A stretch of 64,000 bases of DNA from DAOUJI01 sp965219565 (lineage in GTDB: Bacteria; Chloroflexota; Dehalococcoidia; Lucifugimonadales; JAGWBF01): the NCBI GenBank assembly GCA_965219565.1, contig OZ244780.1, positions 868,001 through 932,000 on the forward strand, in the 5' to 3' direction. A model generated the notes under the pieces. The model was not told where the DNA came from, ran no database searches, and worked only from the letters and a program-made list of their open reading frames with translations. Position 1 is the stretch's first letter. Every line of letters begins with the position of its first letter. Of this stretch, positions 15,438 to 23,199 are shown in pieces. Position numbers and translations under genes: made by a program.

Positions 15438-16511
15438 GTGGCTAAAGCTGTCCCAGGTGAGGACGCCCTTGAGTCCCAAGACCAGCCCGCTGTTTCAACC
15501 GCTATCCGCTCATGGTTTGAAGGACGGTTGAACGGGTTTTCCAACGCTCCCTTCCGGATTTGGGCGCCCATCGCGGCGGTCTTGGTAGTGGGCGTAGGCG
15601 CTGTTGCATCCGCTGGATGGGGACACAACCTGAGCTTCCCCGTCGAATGGGGGCGACCCATTGGCGGCAACATCGACGAATTCGTCAGCTGGTTGACCAC
15701 CAATCTAGACTGGTTGTTCGGCGGCATAAAGAAGGTAGTGCTGCAACTTCTGGTCTGGCTGGAAGACGGTCTATTGTGGGTCCCCTGGCCGGCCATAATA
15801 GCGGCTGTGGTGCTGGTGGCTTGGCGCGTCTCCGGGCTGGCCCTGGCCGTATTCGCCATCGCCGCTCTGCTGTTGATAGGGTTCATGGGCAGACTTCCCG
15901 ACAACACCGAAACTTTGTGGGATAGTTCGATGGAGACCCTGGCCCTAATCCTAGTCTCGGTGCTCATCTCACTGCTTATAGGGATCCCTCTCGGTGTATT
16001 TGGAGCCAGAACCACCTGGGCGGACAATGTCTTGCGCCCGATTCTCGACGGGGCTCAGACCATGCCCAGCTTCGTATACCTGGTCCCGGCGCTGCTCTTC
16101 TTTGGCTTGGGGGCTGTGCCGGCTGTAATGGCCACCGTGATATACGCAGTGCCGCCGGTGATACGCCTTACCAACCTGGGCATAAGACAAGTGTCGCCGC
16201 AGACCGTGGAGGCGGCCCGCTCTTTCGGAGCAACTCCTACGCAACTCCTTGTCAAAGTCCAAATACCCATGGCTCTCCCCACCATAATGGCGGGTGTAAA
16301 CCAGACCACAATGCTCGCCCTTTCCATGGTCGTGGTGGCGTCCCTGGTCGGCGCCGGTGGACTTGGTGAGGTAGTGCTCCGGGCTCTCGGCCGTCAAGAA
16401 CCCGGCAACGCCTTCCTTGGGGGTGTTGCCATCATCTTCATAGCCATCGTCATCGACAGGATCACTCAAGCCATGGCCAGGTCGAGGGAACGGTCTTTAT
16501 CTGGCGGCTAG
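15438..16511 (+). CDS. proW: Glycine betaine/proline ABC transporter permease
   Basis: Permease of 357 aa. An N-terminal region carries two or more hydrophobic segments (about 35-55 and 115-155). The BPD_transp_1 core begins around residue 155, with DGAQTMPSFVYLVPALLFFGLG and the ATPase-contact segment VEAARSFGATPTQLLVKVQIP. It follows the ATPase by 67 nt. The binding-protein gene downstream has its own promoter. Confidence 0.92.
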   Translation: MAKAVPGEDALESQDQPAVSTAIRSWFEGRLNGFSNAPFRIWAPIAAVLVVGVGAVASAGWGHNLSFPVEWGRPIGGNIDEFVSWLTTNLDWLFGGIKKVVLQLLVWLEDGLLWVPWPAIIAAVVLVAWRVSGLALAVFAIAALLLIGFMGRLPDNTETLWDSSMETLALILVSVLISLLIGIPLGVFGARTTWADNVLRPILDGAQTMPSFVYLVPALLFFGLGAVPAVMATVIYAVPPVIRLTNLGIRQVSPQTVEAARSFGATPTQLLVKVQIPMALPTIMAGVNQTTMLALSMVVVASLVGAGGLGEVVLRALGRQEPGNAFLGGVAIIFIAIVIDRITQAMARSRERSLSGG

Positions 16512-16573
16512 CGGCTAGTAGGAAACTAAGCCGCTATGGTCATGCATCAGTTAGGCGATGAACTCCTATCAAC

Positions 16574-16601
16574 TTGACAGACGTGCGAAAATGGTTAGAA
16601 T
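16574..16601 (+). promoter_or_regulatory. Promoter of the glycine-betaine binding-protein gene
   Basis: TTGACA at 16574-16579, a 16-nt spacer and TAGAAT at 16596-16601 put the transcript start near 16608. This would uncouple the binding protein from the ATPase and permease, and it shows that the frame extension beginning at 16574 is promoter rather than coding sequence. Confidence 0.68.
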
Positions 16602-16645
16602 ATTGGCGAATAGACGCTCAGCGAGAACGAATTAGGGGAGGGATC

Positions 16646-17650
16646 ATGTTTAGATTCTTTAGGGTAGGGGGATTGTTCCTCCTCATCGCATTGCTTGCCC
16701 TTTCATTGGGGACTGCCGCATGTGGAGGGGGCGATGACGGTGATGAAAAACCCACTATCGTCTTCTCGGACCTGAACTGGACCAGCGCCCAGGTGCAGAA
16801 CAGGATCGCCCAATATATCTTGGAGAACGGGTACGGTTATGAGACCGATGCCATTCTTGGAGGCACACTTCCCAACTTCCAGGGCCTCATAGCCGGAGAC
16901 ATCGACGTGACTATGGAGATATGGCTGCCAAACCAGGACGAAGCCTGGAACAAGGCTATCGTCGCAGGGCAGGTGGTCTCCATTGGAGAGAGCCTCGGCA
17001 AGGACTGGCAAAGCGCTTTCGTCATACCCAAATACGTGGCGGACGCGAACCCCGGTCTTAAGACCGTGGAGGACCTCAAGAAAGAAGAACACATGAAGTT
17101 GTTCGAGACCACCGACAGCCGGGGCAAGGCCCGTATCGTGGGCTGCGTGGTCGGCTGGTCCTGCGAAGCGGTCAACGATGCCCAGGTTGTGGGCTACGGC
17201 TTGACCGACTATGTAGAACCCATCAAGCCCGGCTCCCAGGAGGGGTTGTTCAGCGACCTCCAGGGCGCTTACGACAAGCAGGAACCCTGGCTTGGATACA
17301 TGTGGGGAACGGGAGACCCGGGCTTGACCCTGGACCTCGTAAGACTGGAAGAGCCCTCGTACTCCGATGAGTGCTGGTTCACCACGAAAGCCTGCGCCTA
17401 CGAGGACGCCACCATATTGATAGCAGTGCATCCTGACTTGGTGACTGCGGCGCCGGACGCCATCACGTTCCTGAGGAACTGGGGCTTCAACATCGAACTG
17501 TACAAGACCGTCGCGAAATATTCCGCCGACAATCCAGGCACAGAGGCAATGGACGCGGCCCTCTGGTTCCTGAAGAGCAACAATGTCTGGACGAACTGGG
17601 TGCCGGCTGACGTAGCAGAGAAAGTCAGCGAAGCTCTGGCCGACGCATAA
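16646..17650 (+). CDS. proX: Glycine betaine-type ABC transporter substrate-binding lipoprotein
   Basis: Extracytoplasmic binding protein (OpuAC/ProX family), 334 aa from the ATG at 16646, which has GGGAGGGATC upstream; the frame is open from 16574 but that part overlaps the promoter. The signal peptide ends in a lipobox LGTAAC. The mature part begins with KPTIVFSDLNWTSAQVQNRI and includes GDIDVTMEIWLPNQ, typical of quaternary-amine binders. It ends just before a strong terminator, so it closes the proVWX set. Confidence 0.92.
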   Translation: MFRFFRVGGLFLLIALLALSLGTAACGGGDDGDEKPTIVFSDLNWTSAQVQNRIAQYILENGYGYETDAILGGTLPNFQGLIAGDIDVTMEIWLPNQDEAWNKAIVAGQVVSIGESLGKDWQSAFVIPKYVADANPGLKTVEDLKKEEHMKLFETTDSRGKARIVGCVVGWSCEAVNDAQVVGYGLTDYVEPIKPGSQEGLFSDLQGAYDKQEPWLGYMWGTGDPGLTLDLVRLEEPSYSDECWFTTKACAYEDATILIAVHPDLVTAAPDAITFLRNWGFNIELYKTVAKYSADNPGTEAMDAALWFLKSNNVWTNWVPADVAEKVSEALADA

Positions 17651-17676
17651 GCTAACTCCAACGTCAACTATGGTTC

Positions 17677-17712
17677 GAAAGAGCGGCTTGATTCAAGCCG
17701 CTCTTTCCTTTT
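17677..17712 (+). terminator. Rho-independent terminator after proX
   Basis: Arms GAAAGAGCGGCTTGA and TCAAGCCGCTCTTTC pair perfectly over 15 bp around one central T and are followed by CTTTTC. Confidence 0.85.
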
Positions 17713-17827
17713 CAACGGGCTTCGAGCAGGACATTTTTTCCTGAGCGCCAGCGTGGACGACAGCAGTCCTCACCGAAACACGGTATGGTAGAATGGCGCT
17801 GATTCTCCTGTGGAGGTAAGACACGAC

Positions 17828-20137
17828 ATGGCTACTGAAGCGAAGGTGCAGGACCTCAAAGTCATCGGGACGCGTCCGGTGCGCCACGACGGCCCCGACA
17901 AGGTAACTGGCAGGGCCCGTTACGGAGCGGACGTCAATCTGCCGGGGCTTCTGTATGCGAGAGTCCTGCGGAGCCCCCACGCCCACGCCCGCATCAAGTC
18001 CATCGACACCAGCAAGGCCCTGGCTCTTCCAGGAGTCAAGGCTGTGGTGACCGGCGCCGACTTCCCCCAGCCGTCGGGCAAAGTGGCGGACCTTGGCGAA
18101 GGCTCCATGATAAACATGAAGTTTCTGAGCAACCAGGCCATGGCCTCCGACAAGGCCCTCTACAAGGGCCACGCCATCGCGGCGGTTGCCGCCATCAGCC
18201 TCCATGAAGCCGAGGAGGCGCTGAAGCTCATCGAGGTGGACTATGAGGTCCTCCCGTTTGCCATAAACGTGCGCGACGCCATGAAGGAAGACGCTCCTAA
18301 AATCCACGAGCGCCTGGCCAACTTGGCCAATCCCGGACTGCGGCCCGGAGGTCTCCGAGACGACTCAGACGACTCGGAGTCCACCAACGTGGCCAACCAC
18401 TTCGTATACGAAATCGGGGACGTAGAGAAGGGATTCAAAGAGGCTGACATCATTATCGAGCAGGAGTTTGAGACTCAGCCTGTGCACCAGGGATTCATCG
18501 AGCCTCAGAGCGCCACCGCTCAATGGAGTCCCGACGGGTCATTGACCGTATGGGGCAGCAGCCAGGGACACTTCAACATCCGGGACCAGCTAGCCGGACT
18601 CCTTAATCTGCCACGGTCAAAGGTGAAAGTGACGCCCATGGAGATAGGCGGCGGCTTTGGAGCCAAGCTCCACGTCATCCTGGAGCCGGTGGTGGCCATC
18701 CTTTCCAGGAAGACGGGCCGCCCAGTCAAGGCGAGCCTTTCCCGGACGGAAGTATTCGAGACATCCGGCCCCACGTCAGGCTCATACATGAAGGTGAAAA
18801 TCGGGGCCACCAACGAGGGAAAGATAACGGCGGCCAACGCATACTTGGCCTATCAGGCCGGGGCCTATCCCGGCTCTCCGGTCATGGGAGGAACTCAGAA
18901 CGTCTTTACTCCTTATGACCTGGAAAACGCCCGGGCCGAAGGACTGGACGTCATCACCAACATGCCGAAGGTGCTGGCGTACAGAGCGCCTGGCGTGGGC
19001 GGCGCAGGGTTCGCGGTCGAGCAGGTCATGGACCAGATATGCGAAAAGCTTGGCATGGACCCGATAGAGTTCCGCGTTCTCAACGGAGCAAAGGAAGGCA
19101 CGCGCCGCATCACCGGGCCGCAGCTTCCCAAGACGGGATACTCGGAGATTCTACAGACGGCCAAGGAGCACAACCACTACAAGACGCCTCTGACGGGACC
19201 CAACCAGGGCCGCGGTGTGGCCGTGGGTTTCTGGGGCAACACCACCGGACCTGCCAGCGCCGTGGCCAGCGTCAACTCCGACGGCACCGTGAGCCTGGTG
19301 GAAGGGTCTGTGGACATCGGCGGCACCAGGGCAGTGGCGGCCATGCACGTTGCGGAGGAATTGGGTATCGCAGCCGAAGACGTCAAACCCTCCGTCGGGG
19401 ACACGGACTCCATTGGATACACCAAAATCACCGGAGGCAGCTCGGTTGCCTTCATGACCGGCTGGGCCTCCTACGAAGCGGCCAACGACATCAAGAGGCA
19501 GATGATAGACCGGGCCGCGCGGATATGGGACGTCTCCTCGGAAGACGTGACTTACAGCGAAGGTGAGGTCGCCCACAAGTCGGACCCTGAGTTGAAGATG
19601 ACCTTCAAGGAGATGTCGGCAAGGTTGAACGCCACAGGCGGCCCCGTTGTGGGCCGGGCCAACCTGAGCCCTGCCGGGCAGGGCCCCTCGTTCGCCCTAC
19701 ACATGGTGGACGTGGAGGTGGACCCGGACACCGGCAAAGTGGACGTGCTCCGCTACACGACGTTCCAGGACGTGGGCAAGGCTATCCACCCCAGCTACGT
19801 GGAAGGTCAGATGCAGGGAGGCGCTTCCCAGGGAATCGGATGGGCCCTCACCGAAGAGTATTATTTCAACGACCAGGGCCAGATGGCGAACTCGTCCTTC
19901 CTGGACTACCGCATGCCCACTGCCCTGGACCTGCCCATGATTGAGACGGTGATGATCGAGTGCCACAACCCCGGCCATCCATACGGGGCCAGAGGCGTCG
20001 GCGAGGTGCCCATAGTGCCGCCCCCGGGAGCCATCGCCAACGCCGTCTACCATGCAACGGGCGTCAGGATGCACAAGCTGCCCATGGCTCCGGGGACCAT
20101 CCTGGACGCGGTGTGGGAGTCAAAAGAGGGCAAGTAG
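17828..20137 (+). CDS. Molybdenum hydroxylase large subunit, second paralog
   Basis: Moco-binding catalytic subunit, 769 aa, from the ATG at 17828 with GGAGGT 10 nt upstream. Its N-terminus VIGTRPVRHDGPDKVTG, the shared SPHAHARIKSIDTS segment, GGGFGAK, AYRAPGVGGAGFAVE and GARGVGEVPIVPP parallel the protein at 7168-9450 closely along the whole length, so the two are recent or slowly diverging paralogs. The second Gly of the GGGFGGK loop is Ala here. As with the first copy no FAD or 2Fe-2S subunit is next to it; an SDR gene follows after 29 nt. Substrate unknown. Confidence 0.93.
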   Translation: MATEAKVQDLKVIGTRPVRHDGPDKVTGRARYGADVNLPGLLYARVLRSPHAHARIKSIDTSKALALPGVKAVVTGADFPQPSGKVADLGEGSMINMKFLSNQAMASDKALYKGHAIAAVAAISLHEAEEALKLIEVDYEVLPFAINVRDAMKEDAPKIHERLANLANPGLRPGGLRDDSDDSESTNVANHFVYEIGDVEKGFKEADIIIEQEFETQPVHQGFIEPQSATAQWSPDGSLTVWGSSQGHFNIRDQLAGLLNLPRSKVKVTPMEIGGGFGAKLHVILEPVVAILSRKTGRPVKASLSRTEVFETSGPTSGSYMKVKIGATNEGKITAANAYLAYQAGAYPGSPVMGGTQNVFTPYDLENARAEGLDVITNMPKVLAYRAPGVGGAGFAVEQVMDQICEKLGMDPIEFRVLNGAKEGTRRITGPQLPKTGYSEILQTAKEHNHYKTPLTGPNQGRGVAVGFWGNTTGPASAVASVNSDGTVSLVEGSVDIGGTRAVAAMHVAEELGIAAEDVKPSVGDTDSIGYTKITGGSSVAFMTGWASYEAANDIKRQMIDRAARIWDVSSEDVTYSEGEVAHKSDPELKMTFKEMSARLNATGGPVVGRANLSPAGQGPSFALHMVDVEVDPDTGKVDVLRYTTFQDVGKAIHPSYVEGQMQGGASQGIGWALTEEYYFNDQGQMANSSFLDYRMPTALDLPMIETVMIECHNPGHPYGARGVGEVPIVPPPGAIANAVYHATGVRMHKLPMAPGTILDAVWESKEGK

Positions 20138-20166
20138 CCTGGATACAAAGCCACGGAGTTAAGCGA

Positions 20167-20949
20167 ATGCGACTTGAGGGCAAGACAGCCATTATCACAG
20201 GAGCCGGCAGCGGCATCGGGCGGGGAGTGTCCCGTCGCTTCAATCAGGAGGGCGCCCGGCTGGTCCTAGCGGACTGGTCTGAGGAGAGTCTCCAGGCCAC
20301 CGTCAACGAGATTAACGACGTGGGAGGCCAGGCCATTGGCGTCACGGCTGATGTCTCCAAGAAAGCCGACGTGGAAGGCCTGGTGGCTACCGCCGTGGAG
20401 ACCTACGGTGGACTGGACGTCATGATCAACAACGCGGGTGTGGCCAGTTGGGCCTCGGTGTTGGACCAGACTGAAGAGGAATGGGACCGCATGATAGCGG
20501 TCAACCTGAAGGGCGTCTTCCTGGGAATTCAGGCGGCGGCAAAGCAAATGGTGAGTCAGGGCGCGAAGGGGAAAATCGTCAACACCGCCTCGGTCAACTC
20601 TATGGTCATCTCTGAAAACCAGACTGCTTACGCCGCGTCCAAGGGGGGAGTGTACATGCTGACCCGTGCGGCGGCGGCTGACCTGGCCAAGTACGGCATT
20701 AACGTCAACTGCATCGCTCCGGGCGGGACCCGCACCAACATCGACCCCAGGCTCCAAAGCCCCAGGATAGACGAACACACCAAGAAAACAGTGCCTCTGG
20801 GCCGTGTGGCCGAGCCGCTGGACCAGGCCAACGGCGTGGTTTTCCTGTCATCCGACGAGGCCGACTACATCACCGGCCACATGCTGATAATCGACGGCGG
20901 CATGACCATGCGCCAATACTCAGGCCAAGACCAGTCCGCCTGGGACTGA
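20167..20949 (+). CDS. Short-chain dehydrogenase/reductase
   Basis: NAD(P)-dependent oxidoreductase of the classical SDR family, 260 aa. The start at 20167 is chosen because it begins the conserved MRLEGKTAIITGAGSGIGRG segment; the open frame runs further upstream inside the Mo-hydroxylase gene. The cofactor motif TGAGSGIG, NNAG, catalytic Ser in TASVNS, and YAASK (YxxxK) are all present. It is probably co-transcribed with the Mo-hydroxylase and may act on the same substrate class. The substrate is not predictable. Confidence 0.93.
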   Translation: MRLEGKTAIITGAGSGIGRGVSRRFNQEGARLVLADWSEESLQATVNEINDVGGQAIGVTADVSKKADVEGLVATAVETYGGLDVMINNAGVASWASVLDQTEEEWDRMIAVNLKGVFLGIQAAAKQMVSQGAKGKIVNTASVNSMVISENQTAYAASKGGVYMLTRAAAADLAKYGINVNCIAPGGTRTNIDPRLQSPRIDEHTKKTVPLGRVAEPLDQANGVVFLSSDEADYITGHMLIIDGGMTMRQYSGQDQSAWD

Positions 20950-20973
20950 CGGGTGGTCTGTAATGGAGTTTCC

Positions 20974-21183
20974 TTAGGCCAGGAACCCCATGATGGCGGC
21001 TATGGCTGCCAGACCTCCGAGTTGAAACATGGCCATCCATCTCACGACGCTGCCGATGTCGCCCTTCAGTTCGGCCCTGAGGTTGGCTATGTCTGCCTTC
21101 AACACTGCTACGTCCGACTTGGTCGCCCACTGTCCAGAGGCGCCTTCAAGGTGACTGACCCGCTCTTCTATCGTCGCCATCAA
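20974..21183 (-). CDS. Small coiled-coil membrane protein
   Basis: This 69-aa protein has an N-terminal amphipathic region with heptad-like spacing (MATIEERVSHLEG, then SDVAVLKADIANLRAELKGDI) and a C-terminal transmembrane helix (about residues 49-68). Such one-helix coiled-coil proteins are common and mostly unassigned. It converges on the SDR gene. Confidence 0.6.
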   Translation of the reverse strand: MMATIEERVSHLEGASGQWATKSDVAVLKADIANLRAELKGDIGSVVRWMAMFQLGGLAAIAAIMGFLA

Positions 21184-21558
21184 TGCTCTCGTTCGCTATA
21201 GCCCCAACGGCAGTTGGGGCTCCCGGTCCAATTACCTTAAAGATACACCAACACCCTATTTCTGTATACACCGGCTTGACACAGTTGTGTCAGCACAGTC
21301 AAAGGAGTTCTACAGTCCCACAGACGCTCGCTTGTGCCTTCCCCAGTGCTTCGAACGGAGGCTGGAACCCAGACGCTTGGAAAAAGAGACAATACCTTCG
21401 AGGGGCCTATCTACCTGAGATTGAATGTTTGCCATACCCCTAACGATGTGAGCGGCAAGAGGTATCCGCTAGCCCGCTGCTAAGGCGTGGAGGCGATATC
21501 CCGCTAGACAATGTGTCCCTTATATAAGACAATTGGCGTGAACTCTAGGGAGGAGTCG
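21184..21558. other. Gene-free stretch upstream of an orphan antitoxin gene
   Basis: It holds the perfect palindrome TGACACAGTTGTGTCA at 21277-21292 (two 7-nt arms around GT), which overlaps a TTGACA hexamer, and a shorter palindrome CTTATATAAG at 21519-21528. Both may be operators. No toxin gene of the HigB/RelE type can be read here on either strand, although toxins of this family normally precede the antitoxin. Confidence 0.45.
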
Positions 21559-21834
21559 ATGAAACTCAAAAATTTCGACGCGGTTGATTTTCTCGACAAT
21601 GACGAAGCGTTGATAGAGTACCTGAATGCGGCGCTGGAAGAGAATGCCCCAGCGTTCTTCGTCAAGGCAATCGGTGATGTGGCCCGTGCCAAAGGAATGA
21701 CCTCCGTCGCCGAATCGACAGGATTGGGGCGGCAAGCTCTGTACAGGTCACTTTCCAGCGACGGCAATCCACGCATAGATACGTTGTTCAAAGTGCTTGA
21801 TACACTGAACGTTCGGCTGGCCGTCACCCGATAG
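21559..21834 (+). CDS. HigA-like addiction-module antidote (orphan)
   Basis: This 91-aa DNA-binding protein starts at ATG 21559 with GGGAGGAG 5 nt upstream. The pattern MKLKNFDAVDFLDNDEALIEY...AIGDVARAKGMTSVAESTGLGRQALYRSLSSDGNPRIDTLFKVLDTL is that of the probable addiction-module antidote family (helix-turn-helix in residues about 40-75). These antitoxins usually follow a RelE-superfamily toxin gene; none is visible beside it. It may therefore be a solitary regulator or a remnant of a lost module. Confidence 0.85.
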   Translation: MKLKNFDAVDFLDNDEALIEYLNAALEENAPAFFVKAIGDVARAKGMTSVAESTGLGRQALYRSLSSDGNPRIDTLFKVLDTLNVRLAVTR

Positions 21835-21943
21835 TTTCGGCAAAACGACCGTCTTCCGAGCCTCGAGCTTCCTTTCCAACATTCCGCCCCTTACGCTTAG
21901 TCAGGAATCCAGAAGCCCCTGTACTTGATGAGTGGGCTTGAAA

Positions 21944-23056
21944 TTAGACCTCTGTGGTCTCCTCGTATTCTGCAATTATCGAATCGCTCATATGGGCAAG
22001 ATGCGGAGTATTGTCCAACAATTTTACCGAGTCGTATGAGAGGAACGAGCACTGCTCGTAGAGCGGACCTCTATCAAGCAGGGAAAACACCGGTCTCCGT
22101 ATCTCGCGTAGTACCCGTTCCCGCCTATCGTCAGGAGCCACGATATGTAACCGGATGTTCATGTTAGGCTGTAGGGCCAACAAATCAGCCATGCGCAGCA
22201 GGCCTGAATAAACCGCAGTTGTATGCTCTATTTCAAACGCTCGAGCCATAGATCGGCCCTTGAGCCATAGTACATCTATCTGCTCGATCGTCCTAAGGGT
22301 AGTGTCGTTGTAGTTCAGCGGCAGTGCCTCTACAAACTTGTCATGCATGGTCTCCGGAACAAACTTCAGGACACCCTCTTTGTTGTTCCGTGGCACCCAA
22401 ATTAGAAATCCCATTTGAGCGCCTATTTTCGCAACCGTGGCCTGCATACGAATCGATTCTGGCTCTCCAGTTGGTGTCACAGTTTGCACCATGGTGTCAT
22501 CTTCGTCCACTTCCGGAACCTCGACTTCGACTTGCCGGTCCACGGTCCAAACTTTGTTACCAGCACCAAGCTGACGCCGGTCTCTGTCTGTGAATGGATA
22601 AGCCCTTGGGTCATCTCGAAGCTTGCTTAGCAACTCCACTAAGTAGCTTCCGTCCCCGTCATCTAACTGTTTAAGTGCATTCCGAAAGAACCCAGTCCAA
22701 TAACGATGTCCCTTTTCGTACTGCTTCGTGATAGATAACTTGCTCCAGACTTCCTCCTCGAAAATCGGAATTGATGCCTCAGGGTCCAGAGCCACTATTG
22801 GGTTCACTTTAAAGCGAACCGTGTAAGGGTCTGGGTTGTCATAAATTGGGCTATCGTCTTCGTAGGCACTAGACTGAATCTTGAGTACTCCGCACCATCT
22901 TGACAATCGCGTTAGGTAGCATAGGAAAAGGTCGTCCTGTTTGATCTCGTCGAATGCCACTCGCCTATATCTGGTTCGGAAGCCTGAGACACTATGGCCT
23001 GCCTTACAGAAAATGTCCCATGTTTCAGGTGTAAACAGATTTAAGAAATATGCCAT
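21944..23056 (-). CDS. EVE-like domain protein with C-terminal nuclease-like domain, candidate restriction factor
   Basis: This 370-aa protein has two recognisable parts. Residues about 1-105 look like an EVE/PUA-type domain (MAYFLNLFTPETW, then DDLFLCYLTRLSRWCGVLKI and a YTVRFKVNPIV strand). EVE domains bind modified bases in DNA or RNA. Residues about 205-350 form a second domain with IDVLWLKGRSMARAFEIEHT, which fits a PD-(D/E)xK-like core using D261, E275 and E277, though the expected Lys is not obvious. The linker is acidic. It has no neighbouring methyltransferase and lies next to an orphan antitoxin, so it may be a solitary modification-dependent nuclease. The nuclease assignment is inference. 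Confidence 0.65.
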   Translation of the reverse strand: MAYFLNLFTPETWDIFCKAGHSVSGFRTRYRRVAFDEIKQDDLFLCYLTRLSRWCGVLKIQSSAYEDDSPIYDNPDPYTVRFKVNPIVALDPEASIPIFEEEVWSKLSITKQYEKGHRYWTGFFRNALKQLDDGDGSYLVELLSKLRDDPRAYPFTDRDRRQLGAGNKVWTVDRQVEVEVPEVDEDDTMVQTVTPTGEPESIRMQATVAKIGAQMGFLIWVPRNNKEGVLKFVPETMHDKFVEALPLNYNDTTLRTIEQIDVLWLKGRSMARAFEIEHTTAVYSGLLRMADLLALQPNMNIRLHIVAPDDRRERVLREIRRPVFSLLDRGPLYEQCSFLSYDSVKLLDNTPHLAHMSDSIIAEYEETTEV

Positions 23057-23199
23057 GTGACTGCCTTCTGTATAAACGAAAAGATCTTATATGCACGTCT
23101 ATCCCGGAATGTATCAGAGGGGGCCAACATATACGTCGACCGTTACCTGGCGAAACAAGTCCACAAAGCTTTGGGCTGTGAGTATTTGAATTACGCGCA

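Noticed and set aside
21184..21558. RelE/HigB-type toxin gene partner for the antitoxin
   Set aside because: Read on both strands, no frame shows the toxin family pattern.
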